DNA of 64,000 nucleotides from Pseudomonas anguilliseptica (GCF_900105355.1 NZ_FNSC01000001.1:1302001-1366000); one strand, 5' to 3'; numbered from the stretch's first letter, positions 19,330-28,482 are shown. Numbers and translations are program-made. Notes: a model not told the origin generated them from the sequence alone.

Positions 19330-19677
19330 TTAATTGACCAGTTCGAGGTACTCGACATCGATTTCGCGGCTGGTCAGGTCACGGTCGACTTCGCCACTGA
19401 TCTTGACCACGGCCTTCTCGGAGATGGCCTGAGCGGGCCAATGCTCATCGTCGATCTCGACATTGATGGTGCCGCTGGCGTCCTTGAACTCATACAACTC
19501 ATCCTGCAGGCGCTTGACGATCTGCCCTTGCAGTACCACTTGAGTGTCATCGGCGGCATCCAGCGCGGCAGCCACAGTGGTGACCTGAGCCGTGGCACCT
19601 GGGCCGGTATAACCGGTGGCCATGGCAGCAGTGGAAAACAGTGGCGCCAGCAACAGAGCAATAGTCAGACGTTTCAT
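19330..19677 (-). CDS. carO: OB-fold stress protein, YgiW/CarO family
   Basis: This 115-residue periplasmic protein has a signal peptide (LTIALLLAPLFSTAAMATG) and a BOF domain (PF04076) covering most of the mature part: VVLQGQIVKRLQDELYEF, then DASGTINVEIDDEHWP and the final SREIDVEYLELV. The P. aeruginosa homologue CarO (PA0320) is calcium-induced and needed for calcium tolerance; E. coli YgiW is stress-related. The pairing with SdiA-regulated (CarP-type) genes on both sides strengthens the assignment. Confidence 0.8.
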   Translation of the reverse strand: MKRLTIALLLAPLFSTAAMATGYTGPGATAQVTTVAAALDAADDTQVVLQGQIVKRLQDELYEFKDASGTINVEIDDEHWPAQAISEKAVVKISGEVDRDLTSREIDVEYLELVN

Positions 19678-19760
19678 GGGGTAGCCCTCTAATCAGTTGG
19701 TGATGGCTCCAGAGTAGAGGGCGTAGCTGAAGCCAGGCTTAATCGGCGCTTAAGCCAAGC

Positions 19761-20683
19761 TTAATCCGCCGCCACCGGTTCCTTGCGCAACACGTAGAAC
19801 AGATTGGGCTCGCTGACGATGTAGATATTGCCGGCCGAATCCATGGTCACCCCCTCGCCCTGGCCGATTCCCTGATGAAAACCATTCATGCCACGCGCCA
19901 GGCTGATAAAGCTGACCGGCTCGCCCTGCTCGTCAACCTCCAGCAGCAGCCGCGACTCATCGGAGAGCACCAGGGCATGGCCGGTGCGGGCGTCGTAACT
20001 CAGCGAGGAAATATCACGCAGAAACAGATGCCCGGAACTCAGCGGCTCAAGGGTTCCGGCTGCGCCATCCTCTCCGGGAAACGGCAGGCTGAACAGCCCC
20101 AGCGGGCCGCGCTCCTTGCCCAGCAGCACACTCTATATTGCGCGAGTCCCAGGCAATGCCTTCGAAACCTTTGTTGCCGGCATCGATAGATGCCAAGATC
20201 GAAGGAAGCCAGATCGTCAAACTCCAGGCTGCGGGTCAGCGCGCCCAGTGTGAAGGTGGTCAGGGTGCGCTTACGCTCATCGATAATCGCCAGGCGACCA
20301 TCAGCGAGCATTTCCACCCCTTCCGGGTTAGAAAAGCCATGCAGATCGATGCGCCGCATCACCTGGCCATCCAGGGCCAGCTCGATCAGCTGCGGGGGTT
20401 TACCGGTTACGGTGAACAGCGTGTCGCTCTCGGAGCTGTAGGTCAGCCCGGACACCTCGTCACCTTCCAGCCCCTGTAGCGGTTTGCCCTGCAGCACGGC
20501 CTTATAGCCCGGCAACCAGATGCTTGCTTGCTGCTCGGCAGGCCCCACCTGTTGCTGTTGGGACCAGAAGGACACACGGTCATCCCAGTGGCGATAGCTC
20601 GCCACCAGAACAACGATCAACGACAGGCACAGCAGCACAATCAGCCAGCGCAGACGCACCAGTCGGGCAATCCAGATCGACAT
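19761..20683 (-). pseudogene. Second SdiA-regulated (CarP-like) gene, two frameshifts
   Basis: The N-terminal 160 or so residues (membrane segment LIVLLCLSLIVVLVASY, then EVSGLTYSSESDTLFTV and PPQLIELALDGQVMRRIDLHGF) are in one frame. A short middle piece (DAGNKGFEGIAWDSRN) is in a second frame, and the remainder from VLLGKERGPLGLFSLP to the end is in the third. Shifts lie near 20180–20195 and 20126–20137. Comparison with the intact paralogue at 18321–19241 shows the three pieces are collinear. Either the gene is decaying or the assembly has two indels about 55 bp apart. Confidence 0.75.
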
Positions 20684-20833
20684 CGCACACAACTCAGCAG
20701 AACGATGGCTTTCAGACTAGAGAGCAACCCTTAAGTTTCTGTTAAGCCGCCGGGCCAGCAGGCACCTCCAGGTGCCCATTAGCCAAGCCTGACGGCTCAA
20801 ATCGTGATTCACAGGTAGTGCTTCAACGGCCGG

Positions 20834-21499
20834 TTAGAGCGCGCGACTGGCGAAGCGGCTGTGACCAAGCAGCTCCAGCACCAGCTCATCGCCCTTGTGC
20901 AGCGGGCCGACGCCCACTGGCGTGCCGGTGAGGATCACATCGCCCGGCTGCAGGCTGAAGTGCCCGCAGATATGCTGGATCATCGGCAGGATCGGGTTGA
21001 GCATGTCGCGGCTGTTGCCGTTCTGGCGCACTTCACCGTTGATCGCCAGGCGGATGCCGATATCGGTAAGGTCTTCGACAGCATCACCGGGCACGAACGG
21101 CGCCAGCACGCAGGCACCGTCGAAGGATTTGGCGGTTTCCCAGGGGTAACCCTTGGCCTTGAGCGTGGCCTGCAGGTCGCGCAGAGTCAGGTCCAGCGCC
21201 GGAGCGAAACCGGAAATGGCATCACGTACTTCTTCAGCGTTCGGCGTGCGCGACAGCGGCTTGCCGATCAGCACGGCGATTTCCGCCTCGTAATGCACAT
21301 CCCCCTTACCTTCAACCAGGGTAAAACCGTCATCCAGCGGCACCACACAGCTGCCGGCCTTGATAAACAGCAGCGATTCAGTCGGCACCGGGTTGTTCAG
21401 TTCCTTGGCATGCTCGGCGTAGTTGCGGCCGATGCACACCACCTTGCCCATGGGAAAGTGGATATGGGTGCCATCGACATACTGATGCTGGTAGCTCAT
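20834..21499 (-). CDS. Fumarylacetoacetate hydrolase family protein
   Basis: This 221-residue FAA-hydrolase-fold enzyme (FAHD1-like) has metal ligands in VHYEAEIAVLIGKPL (two Glu) and in PALDLTLRDLQ (Asp), plus KVVCIGRNYAEHAKEL at the N-terminus. Members are acylpyruvate hydrolases or oxaloacetate decarboxylases; the substrate is not fixed here. The ATG at 21499 has AGGAG about 6 bp upstream and is preferred over an ATG eight codons earlier. The serA and D2HGDH neighbours make a role in 2-keto/2-hydroxy acid clearance plausible. Confidence 0.85.
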   Translation of the reverse strand: MSYQHQYVDGTHIHFPMGKVVCIGRNYAEHAKELNNPVPTESLLFIKAGSCVVPLDDGFTLVEGKGDVHYEAEIAVLIGKPLSRTPNAEEVRDAISGFAPALDLTLRDLQATLKAKGYPWETAKSFDGACVLAPFVPGDAVEDLTDIGIRLAINGEVRQNGNSRDMLNPILPMIQHICGHFSLQPGDVILTGTPVGVGPLHKGDELVLELLGHSRFASRAL

Positions 21500-21659
21500 A
21501 AGCAACTCCTGATGGGAATGCATAACGCCGCTCGTTGTGCGAGCAGGCGGCGTAGAGCGGTAACCCCGCCCTACGATCTGAATCGTTGATCGCCCATGGT
21601 GGACGAACCTTCACGGGCTGTCGTTGCGACCAAAGGTGCAGGCAACAGCCGCCACGCCA

Positions 21660-23054
21660 TCAGAGCGGGAAGATCTTGCCTGGGTTCATGATGCCGTTCG
21701 GGTCAAACACCGCCTTGATCGCCTTCATATAACCAATCTCGGCTTCCGAGCGGCTGTAGGTCAGGTAATCGCGCTTGGTCATGCCCACGCCGTGCTCGGC
21801 GCTGATCGAGCCGTTGTACTTCTGCACGGTCTCGAACACCCACTTGTTGACGGTGGCGCACTTGGCGAAGAACTCGTCCTTGGACAGGTTCTCTGGCTTC
21901 AGGATATTCAGGTGCAGGTTGCCGTCACCGATATGGCCGAACCAGACGATTTCGAAGTCCGGGTAGTGTTCGCCGACAATACGGTCAATGTCGTGCAGGA
22001 AGGCCGGCACCTTGGAGACGGTGACCGAGATGTCGTTCTTGTAAGGCGTCCAGTGGCTGATGGTTTCCGAGATGTACTCGCGCAGCTTCCACAGGTTCTG
22101 CAGCTGTTGCTCGCTCTGACTCATCACGCCGTCCAGCACCCAGCCCTGCTCGACGCAATGCTCGAAGGTGGCCAGGGCAGCCTCGGCGACTTCCTCGGTG
22201 GTGGCTTCGAATTCCAGCAGGGCGTAGAACGGGCAATCGGTTTCAAACGCCGGTGGCACGTCGCCACGGGCCATGATCTTGGCCAGGGCCTTGTCGGAGA
22301 AGAACTCGAAGGCGGTCAGGTCCAGCTTGTTCTGGAAGGCATGCAGCACCGGCATGATCGAGTCGAAGTCCGGGGTGCCGAGCACCATCGCGGTGAGGTT
22401 CTTCGGCGCGCGGTCCAGGCGCATGGTGGCCTCGACGACAAAACCCAGCGTGCCTTCGGCACCGATAAACAGCTGGCGCATGTCATAACCGGTGGCGTTC
22501 TTGATCAGGTCCTTGTTCAGCTCCAGCAGCTCGCCGGTACCGGTAACGACCTTGAGGCCGGCCACCCAGTTACGGGTCATGCCGTAGCGAATCACCTTGA
22601 TGCCGCCGGCATTGGTGCCGATATTGCCGCCGATCTGGCTGGAACCGGCCGAGGCGAAATCCACCGGGTAATACAGCCCTTTGTCCTCGGCGAACATCTG
22701 CAGCTGCTTGGTCACTACGCCCGGCTGGCACACGGCGGTGCGGTCGAATTCGTTGAAGTCGAGAATCTGGTTCATGTAGTCGAAGGCCACGACCACTTCA
22801 CCATTGGCTGCCACCGCGCCGGCGGACAACCCGGTGCGGCCGCCCGACGGCACCAGCGCGACCTTGTGCTGATTGGCCCAGCGGACGATGGCCTGGACCT
22901 GCTCGATGCTCTTGGGGAAGGCAATTGCCAGCGGCGCTGGGGCGAAGTGCTTGGTCCAGTCCTTGCCGTAGGCGTTGAGGGAATCGGCATCGGTGAGCAC
23001 TTTGCCGGGCTCAACCAGGGCCTTCAGCTCTTCGATCAGCGCAGGGTTGGTCAT
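21660..23054 (-). CDS. d2hgdh: FAD-binding D-2-hydroxyglutarate dehydrogenase
   Basis: This 464-residue flavoprotein of the VAO/PCMH family has FAD-binding segments PSGGRTGLSAGAV and GTNAGGIKVIRYGMTRN and C-terminal substrate/metal residues in HIGDGNLHLNI and SAEHGVGMTKRDYL. In P. stutzeri the homologous D-2-hydroxyglutarate dehydrogenase removes D-2-HG made by SerA and so pulls serine synthesis forward, passing electrons via electron-transfer flavoprotein. Here it is divergent from serA across a 185-bp gap, which strongly supports that function over a generic glycolate-oxidase call. Confidence 0.9.
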   Translation of the reverse strand: MTNPALIEELKALVEPGKVLTDADSLNAYGKDWTKHFAPAPLAIAFPKSIEQVQAIVRWANQHKVALVPSGGRTGLSAGAVAANGEVVVAFDYMNQILDFNEFDRTAVCQPGVVTKQLQMFAEDKGLYYPVDFASAGSSQIGGNIGTNAGGIKVIRYGMTRNWVAGLKVVTGTGELLELNKDLIKNATGYDMRQLFIGAEGTLGFVVEATMRLDRAPKNLTAMVLGTPDFDSIMPVLHAFQNKLDLTAFEFFSDKALAKIMARGDVPPAFETDCPFYALLEFEATTEEVAEAALATFEHCVEQGWVLDGVMSQSEQQLQNLWKLREYISETISHWTPYKNDISVTVSKVPAFLHDIDRIVGEHYPDFEIVWFGHIGDGNLHLNILKPENLSKDEFFAKCATVNKWVFETVQKYNGSISAEHGVGMTKRDYLTYSRSEAEIGYMKAIKAVFDPNGIMNPGKIFPL

Positions 23055-23121
23055 CTACGGAACTCTCAAACGATTCATGGTCACCCTGAGCACGCTTCAT
23101 CTGCCAGGGTAGGTGTTTCGC

Positions 23122-23149
23122 GGGGCTCGTATGCTAGCATACGCACCCC
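23122..23149. promoter_or_regulatory. Palindrome between d2hgdh and serA (candidate operator/promoter)
   Basis: A perfect 16-bp palindrome CGTATGCTAGCATACG (23128–23143) is flanked symmetrically by GGGG and CCCC (23122–23125, 23146–23149). It sits 97 bp upstream of serA and 74 bp from the d2hgdh start. It could be an operator for both genes; TATGCT could also be part of a –10 box. Confidence 0.45.
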
Positions 23150-23239
23150 GTGAATCGTGCCCCCGCGCCGATCTGCGGGCTGCGGCCGGCGGCGCTCGGC
23201 CTCTTCCCTGACACTATTTGTGGGACAACAGGTACTCCG

Positions 23240-24469
23240 ATGAGCAAGACCTCTCTCGACAAGAGCAAGATCAAGTTCCTTCTTCTTGAAGGCGTCCACC
23301 AGAATGCAGTGGACACCCTGAAGGCCGCTGGTTACACCAACATCGAGTACCTCAAGGGCGCACTCTCCGACGACGAGCTAAAAGAAAAGATCGCCGACGC
23401 GCACTTTATCGGTATCCGCTCGCGCACCCAGCTGACCGCCGAAGTCTTTGACTGCGCCAAGCGCCTGGTGGCTGTGGGCTGCTTCTGCATCGGCACCAAC
23501 CAGGTTGACCTCGACGCCGCCCGCGAGCGCGGTATCGCCGTATTCAACGCCCCCTACTCGAACACCCGCTCGGTGGCCGAACTGGTGCTGGCCCAGGCCA
23601 TCCTGCTGCTGCGCGGCATCCCCGAGAAGAACGCTTCCTGCCACCGTGGCGGCTGGATCAAATCGGCGGCCAACTCCTTCGAAATCCGCGGCAAGAAGCT
23701 GGGTATCGTCGGTTACGGCTCGATCGGCACCCAACTCTCGGTACTCGCCGAAGCCATGGGCATGCAGGTGTTTTTCTACGACACCGTGACCAAGCTGCCA
23801 CTGGGCAACGCCACGCAGATCGCCAAGCTGCACGATCTGCTGGGCATGTGCGACATCGTGTCGCTGCACGTGCCTGAGCTGCCATCCACCCAGTGGATGA
23901 TCGGCGAGCAGGAAATCCGCGCGATGAAAAAGGGCGGCATCCTGATCAACGCCGCACGCGGCACAGTGGTTGAGCTGGAGCACCTGGCTGCCGCGATCAA
24001 GGACGAGCACCTGATCGGCGCCGCAATCGACGTGTTCCCGGTCGAACCGAAGTCCAACGACGAAGAGTTCGAAAGCCCGCTGCGTGGCCTAGATCGCGTG
24101 ATCCTGACCCCGCACATCGGTGGTTCCACCGCCGAAGCCCAGGCCAACATCGGCCTGGAAGTGGCCGAGAAGCTGGTCAAGTACAGCGACAACGGTACTT
24201 CGGTGTCTTCGGTCAACTTCCCCGAAGTGGCCCTGCCGGCGCACCCGGGCAAGCACCGCCTGCTGCACATCCACGCCAACATCCCGGGAGTGATGAGCGA
24301 GATCAACAACGTGTTCGCCGAAAACGGCATCAACATCTCCGGCCAGTTCCTGCAGACCAACGACAAGGTCGGCTACGTGGTCATCGACGTCGACGCCGAT
24401 TACTCCGATCTGGCGCTGGAGAAGCTGCAGCACGTTAAAGGCACGATCCGTAGCCGCGTACTGTTCTAA
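23240..24469 (+). CDS. serA: D-3-phosphoglycerate dehydrogenase
   Basis: This 409-residue enzyme catalyses the first step of serine synthesis and reduces 2-oxoglutarate to D-2-hydroxyglutarate in the same cycle. It has an NAD-binding Rossmann motif (GYGSIGTQLSVLAEAMG, near residue 160), catalytic Arg/Glu/His regions including LTPHIGGSTAEAQ, and a C-terminal ACT domain (HANIPGVMSEINNVFAENGIN) for serine feedback. Length fits the E. coli-type enzyme. The ATG at 23240 matches the family start (SKTSLDKSKIKFLLLEG). Confidence 0.96.
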   Translation: MSKTSLDKSKIKFLLLEGVHQNAVDTLKAAGYTNIEYLKGALSDDELKEKIADAHFIGIRSRTQLTAEVFDCAKRLVAVGCFCIGTNQVDLDAARERGIAVFNAPYSNTRSVAELVLAQAILLLRGIPEKNASCHRGGWIKSAANSFEIRGKKLGIVGYGSIGTQLSVLAEAMGMQVFFYDTVTKLPLGNATQIAKLHDLLGMCDIVSLHVPELPSTQWMIGEQEIRAMKKGGILINAARGTVVELEHLAAAIKDEHLIGAAIDVFPVEPKSNDEEFESPLRGLDRVILTPHIGGSTAEAQANIGLEVAEKLVKYSDNGTSVSSVNFPEVALPAHPGKHRLLHIHANIPGVMSEINNVFAENGINISGQFLQTNDKVGYVVIDVDADYSDLALEKLQHVKGTIRSRVLF

Positions 24470-24482
24470 GCACGGCAGCAAT

Positions 24483-24514
24483 AAGAAAAAGGGAAGCTTC
24501 GGCTTCCTTTTTTA
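24483..24514 (+). terminator. Intrinsic terminator of serA
   Basis: GGAAGC/GCTTCC stem, TTCG loop and a TTTTTT tail lie 15–45 bp after the serA stop. Confidence 0.88.
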
Positions 24515-24535
24515 TACCCGGCAATCGGATGCAAC

Positions 24536-24642
24536 CGTAGGTTGGGTTAGCGGCGTCTGGTGTTTATCTACAGACGACGCAAATCTTCCGCGCCGCGTAA
24601 CCCAACAGCACGGGTATCGCTGCGCTCAATCCATCCTACGCA
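24536..24642. repeat. GTAGG-type intergenic palindromic repeat (overlaps the DUF523 stop)
   Basis: GTTGGGTTAGCGGCG (24541–24555) faces CGCCGCGTAACCCAAC (24591–24606), and the right end reads, on the minus strand, CGTAGGATGGATTGAGCG. This belongs to a family of repeats widespread in Pseudomonas and other gamma-proteobacteria. The TAG in its minus-strand GTAGG edge is the stop codon of the DUF523 gene. Confidence 0.7.
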
Positions 24643-25139
24643 CGCGGCCGCTCTTCTCGCTCACGCAACGCCGCTTCAGCAGCCGGTAGCTCCTCTTCGC
24701 TAAACACCTGCACACCAGCACGATGCAAGGCTGCAGCGGTCACCCCTTCACCGGCGACCTTGATGCCACTGAAGCTGCCGTCATAGTTCTCCCGGTGACC
24801 GCACGAGGGGCTGCGCGCCTTGAGCAGGGCAATACGGATGCCATGCTGCGCCACCAGGGCCAGAGCCTGCTGGGCGCCATCCACAAAAGCCGCCGTGACA
24901 TCCTCGCCGTCCACCGTCAGCACCGGTAGCAGTCCATCAAGTACCTGCGCACCCTGACCACTGGCAATTTCAGCCGACGCACGCGGCGTCGGCAAGCCGC
25001 CGGCAACTTTCGGGCACAGCGGCACAATACGGCCGTCCTGCTGCCAGCGCTCCAACAGGCTGAAAGGGCCGTGGGCACCACCGTCATAACGTACGCGCTG
25101 GCCTAACAGGCAACGGCTCACCAGAATCTTCTGCATCAC
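24636..25139 (-). CDS. DUF523 family protein
   Basis: This 167-residue protein has the DUF523 signature: ILVSRCLLGQRVRYDGGAH at the N-terminus, PLCPKVAGGLPTPR, and KARSPSCGHRENYDG with conserved cysteines. The function is not established; the conserved cysteines hint at metal or cluster binding, as in related DUF523/DUF1722 proteins. The stop codon is TAG within an intergenic repeat, so the last residues may have been altered by repeat insertion. Confidence 0.85.
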   Translation of the reverse strand: MMQKILVSRCLLGQRVRYDGGAHGPFSLLERWQQDGRIVPLCPKVAGGLPTPRASAEIASGQGAQVLDGLLPVLTVDGEDVTAAFVDGAQQALALVAQHGIRIALLKARSPSCGHRENYDGSFSGIKVAGEGVTAAALHRAGVQVFSEEELPAAEAALREREERPRA

Positions 25140-25357
25140 TCACACTCATTGGTCACTTGCCGTAACACGGTCAGGTTACCGCCTTGCATGGCCGCCGATC
25201 AAAGGGACGGGCTACCGGACAGATTGCCAAGCGCATCACGTGGGCAGCACCATGCGCGCACAACACTGGCCTATCCTTCGACGGGAAGCACCCTGGCCCG
25301 ATGGCGCGCGCGTTAGGCCCGGCACAGACTCTCGGCACTCTAGTCGAGGACACTTCC

Positions 25358-25915
25358 ATGCATCGCCCACTTCGCACTCTTGCCCTATCACTCGCTGCCA
25401 GCCTTGCGATCTGCACCCTGCCGAGCCAGGCGGCCCTGTTGCCGATGGACAACCAGAGCCTGAGCGAGATCAGCGGTCAAGCTGGCATTAGCATCCGCGC
25501 CGACGTGCTGGCGACGATCAACCGGGTCAGCTGGAATGACGATGGCGGTAGCGCCTCGTTGCGCAACGTGAAAATCGACAATGGCTGCCTCACCCCGGCC
25601 AGCTGCCCGAATGGCTCCGGCGGCAGCTTCGCCTTCGGTGCCGCGCAACTGGGCCTGACCTTGCCGATTTTCGGCGTCAACCTGCCAACGCTGAAGATCG
25701 ATGTGGTGACCAATGGCAGCGGCCAGCAGCAACTGCAGCTGACCCTGCCCGACCTCACCACCATCAACGAACAGTTGGTGGCCAGCGGTATCCCGGCCCA
25801 GCGCATTCGCGTGCGAGTGGCAGCCGATATGTATGTGGGTGAAAGCCGTCTGGGCAGCATCGAGATGCGCGATATCACCGATCTGCGCGGGACTTTTAAG
25901 GTCTGGGGCCACTAA
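25358..25915 (+). CDS. Secreted protein of unknown function, DUF6160-like N-terminus
   Basis: This 185-residue protein has a clear signal peptide (TLALSLAASLAICTLPSQA). The mature N-terminus, LLPMDNQSLSEISGQAGIS, matches the 'L.d..LsevtGQaGi' motif seen in DUF6160 and related Pseudomonas surface or filament-associated proteins. The rest is predicted beta-rich (LKIDVVTNGSGQQQLQLTLPDL), with alternating hydrophobic residues. Two cysteines (CLTPASCP) could form a disulfide. No enzymatic motif is seen. It stands alone, divergent from DUF523. Confidence 0.65.
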   Translation: MHRPLRTLALSLAASLAICTLPSQAALLPMDNQSLSEISGQAGISIRADVLATINRVSWNDDGGSASLRNVKIDNGCLTPASCPNGSGGSFAFGAAQLGLTLPIFGVNLPTLKIDVVTNGSGQQQLQLTLPDLTTINEQLVASGIPAQRIRVRVAADMYVGESRLGSIEMRDITDLRGTFKVWGH

Positions 25916-25935
25916 GAGCAAATCTCACAGACCTG

Positions 25936-26559
25936 CTACAACGGCCCATTGCCCCGGCGGCGAAACCAGCCGGTCAGCGACAATCGATCACGGTTGGCCG
26001 GCAAGACCTCATGGGGCATGTCGGCGGATAGAAACACCAGCAGACTGCCCGCTTGCGGCAACACATCACGCGCTTCGCCGTTCGGCAGATACAAGCGCAG
26101 CGCGCCGCCCTGTTCGGCCTGCCAATTCTCATTGAGATAGAACGCCGCTGACACCGCGCGGCGATCATCATCGCGAAAGCGATCCACGTGCTTCTGGTAG
26201 AACGCCCCCGGCGGATACAGGGCAAAGTGCCCCTCGAAATCCTCCAGCCCCAGGTACAAGCCCTGGTTCAGCGCCACCCGCAGCTCGTCAACTACCCGCA
26301 GGTACTGATCACAGGCCTTAGCCTGTCCGGCTTCCAGCCACTGAATATGGTCGCCGCGCACCCCTTCGCGGATCTGCTGCTGCGCGCCACGGCCGACGCC
26401 AGCGGGGGCCAACGCACCTTGTGCGGCACGCTTACGGCACTCTTCGGCCAGTTCAAGGGTCAGAGAGGAGGCAATAAACTGCGGCTGCAGCGACCAACCC
26501 TGTTCGGCCAGGTCGTCAACGATGCGGGTCAGAAGTGCGCTGTGGGTATCGGTCGTCAT
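25936..26559 (-). CDS. 2-oxoglutarate/Fe(II)-dependent oxygenase (prolyl-4-hydroxylase-like)
   Basis: This 207-residue protein has the double-stranded beta-helix facial triad His124-x-Asp126 (YQKHVDRF) and His183 (ADMPHEVLP), with Arg192 (RLSLTGWF) to bind 2-oxoglutarate. It resembles the SM-20/P4Hc group (2OG-FeII_Oxy_3). Pseudomonas PPHD hydroxylates a proline of EF-Tu, but this protein could act on another target. It lies convergent to the secreted protein gene. Confidence 0.85.
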   Translation of the reverse strand: MTTDTHSALLTRIVDDLAEQGWSLQPQFIASSLTLELAEECRKRAAQGALAPAGVGRGAQQQIREGVRGDHIQWLEAGQAKACDQYLRVVDELRVALNQGLYLGLEDFEGHFALYPPGAFYQKHVDRFRDDDRRAVSAAFYLNENWQAEQGGALRLYLPNGEARDVLPQAGSLLVFLSADMPHEVLPANRDRLSLTGWFRRRGNGPL

Positions 26560-26663
26560 GCCGGCGATTCTACCAGCCTGTCGACGTTTGATTCACAACA
26601 ACAGCGAGCCTCGACAAGCATCGGCATGCCGCCGAAAATAGCCGCCCCTGAATGGAGCCCCTA

Positions 26664-27431
26664 ATGCGCGCCCTTTCCGTTGTACTGACCCTGCTGCTCA
26701 GCCTGCCCGCCCTGGCTGACGATTACCTGCAGCTGTATCAGGCGGCCGGCTGGCCGCAGCAACGCATGCACTTCAGCGATGCCCTGCAGGCCGCTCAGGA
26801 ACGCTACCGCAGCAGCCTGCCGCCAGCGGTGCATCAGGCGCTGGTGAATAACAGCAACCAGCGCTTTGCCGCTGCGTCTGTGGATCAACGCGCCCAACAG
26901 GGGCTGCGCAGCAACCTCGGCAACCCGAGCAACGCGCTGCAGTTTTTCCAGTCGCCACTGGGGCGCAAGATTGTCGATGCCGAGCTGCTCGCTACCCGCA
27001 GTGATCAACTGGCGCGCTACGCCAACGGCCTGCCGCGCAGCGAAGCCAGCGCCACTCGCCGCCTGCTGATTCGCCACCTGGCCCAGGCGCTGCCGGCGCG
27101 GGAAGCCGGTGCGGAAGTCAGCCTGGCGCTAGCCGGAGTGGCAGCCGACAGCCTTAGTCAGATGCTCCCCGGCCTGCTTGGTGGCGACAGCGCCCAGGCC
27201 ATGTTCAATGGCCAACGCCAGCGCCTGATGGAGCAGATCGGTGCGGATCTGGACAACACTCTGCTGCACGTCTACCGCGAGCTGAGTGATCCGGAACTGG
27301 AAGAATTTGTCAGCTTTGCCCAGTCAGAAAGCGGCAAGAACTACTACCAGGCAGCGCTGGCAGCCATCCGCAGTGGCCTGGCCGTTGGCCAGAGCAGCGC
27401 AGCACTGGCTCCAGCCCCGCAAGGTATCTGA
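26664..27431 (+). CDS. DUF2059 domain-containing exported protein
   Basis: This 255-residue protein has a signal peptide (ALSVVLTLLLSLPALADD) and two helical repeats. The second contains the DUF2059 pattern DPELEEFVSFAQSESGKNYYQAA (about 210–232). Function unknown. The ATG at 26664 has GGAG 8 bp upstream and is preferred to an ATG four codons earlier. Confidence 0.75.
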   Translation: MRALSVVLTLLLSLPALADDYLQLYQAAGWPQQRMHFSDALQAAQERYRSSLPPAVHQALVNNSNQRFAAASVDQRAQQGLRSNLGNPSNALQFFQSPLGRKIVDAELLATRSDQLARYANGLPRSEASATRRLLIRHLAQALPAREAGAEVSLALAGVAADSLSQMLPGLLGGDSAQAMFNGQRQRLMEQIGADLDNTLLHVYRELSDPELEEFVSFAQSESGKNYYQAALAAIRSGLAVGQSSAALAPAPQGI

Positions 27432-27442
27432 AGACGAACCCG

Positions 27443-27554
27443 CGTAGGTTGGTGTTGAGAGCAGCGAAGCCCAACATGGAGCGCATGACACTGCGCTCGA
27501 CGATCCGTTGCAGTCGTTGGGCTTCGTCGCGTTGCTCCTCAACACCAACCTACG
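27443..27554. repeat. GTAGG-type long inverted repeat (overlaps a hydrolase stop)
   Basis: The arms CGTAGGTTGGTGTTGAG (27443–27459) and its near inverse ending at 27554, plus internal GCGAAGCCCAAC facing GTTGGGCTTCG, make a 112-bp hairpin-forming unit. Its right edge supplies the TAG stop of the alpha/beta hydrolase gene on the minus strand. Confidence 0.75.
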
Positions 27555-28482
27555 CCAGACGTTCGGTCAAAAACTCGAAATAGCGCTGGCGCAGTGCCGG
27601 CGCTTCGTTGGCCAGGTGGTGTCGCGCCTCGGGCAGACGCAGAATCTGCGGCGCGGCAAATTTATTCTGCAGCACTTCAAGGTTGTGCTGCCAGGCCACC
27701 GTCATGTCCGCCTCACCCTGAATGATCAGCGGGCTGCGTGCACTGCGCGGCGCCGCCTCGATACGCGGCACCCACTGGCTAAGCGCACCGACCCAGGCGG
27801 TCGGCAGGTTGCGCGGCTGCAGCGGGTCCTGGTGATGGATGAAGTCGATAAACTCGGCATCGCTGGAATTGACGCTGAAACGCCGGGGAATCTCGCTGAC
27901 AAAGCGCTTCATGATCCGGTAACTGAACTGCGACCAGCCCCAGGCACGCGGCCGCACCAGCGGCGCCAAGAGAATGGTTTCGCCGATTTGCGCACCTGGT
28001 GCACCGGTCAGCAGGTGGTCGATCAGAATCGCCCCGCCAGTGCTTTGCCCGCACAGGTGCCAGGGTTGCGGCAGCTCTAGCACCGCGGCTTCAGCCAGCA
28101 CCGCCTGCAACACCGTCTGGTACTCAGCAAAATCGCCGATGCTGGCACGCGCACCGCTGGACAGGCCATGCCCAGGCAGGTCGAAAGACAGCACGGCAAA
28201 GCCCATGCCCAGCGCCCACTCGATCACATGGCGGTACAGGCCAACGTGGTCGTAGTAACCATGCAGTAGCACCAACGTGGCGCGCGGCTGCTCAGGCCGC
28301 CAGGCCTGTAGCGCAATCTGGTAACCGCCCGCCTGAAGCGTGCCCATACAACTGTGCGTAGCCGACGTATTGCTGAAACCGTAGAACTGCCGGTATGCCT
28401 GTTCGGCCGGTGATAGGGCAACGGCTGCGGCCAAGGGTCGCAGACTGGCAAGCAGGTTTTCCGGCTGAAACGGCTCTGGCAT
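27550..28482 (-). CDS. Alpha/beta hydrolase (lysophospholipase/monoacylglycerol lipase-like)
   Basis: This 310-residue hydrolase of the Hydrolase_4 group has the oxyanion segment LLHGYYDHVGLY (about 72–83), strand motif SFDLPGHGLSSG, and a nucleophile elbow GQSTGG with Ser147. A C-terminal His lies in PEARHHLANE and an acidic residue in IQGEADMTV. No signal peptide, so it is likely cytoplasmic. It is divergent from the DUF6436 gene. Confidence 0.85.
   Translation of the reverse strand: MPEPFQPENLLASLRPLAAAVALSPAEQAYRQFYGFSNTSATHSCMGTLQAGGYQIALQAWRPEQPRATLVLLHGYYDHVGLYRHVIEWALGMGFAVLSFDLPGHGLSSGARASIGDFAEYQTVLQAVLAEAAVLELPQPWHLCGQSTGGAILIDHLLTGAPGAQIGETILLAPLVRPRAWGWSQFSYRIMKRFVSEIPRRFSVNSSDAEFIDFIHHQDPLQPRNLPTAWVGALSQWVPRIEAAPRSARSPLIIQGEADMTVAWQHNLEVLQNKFAAPQILRLPEARHHLANEAPALRQRYFEFLTERLA

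Noticed and set aside
21624..23153. A 509-codon plus-strand frame opposite d2hgdh
   Set aside because: D2HGDH has all FAD and substrate motifs on the minus strand; the antisense frame has low-complexity GC-driven composition.
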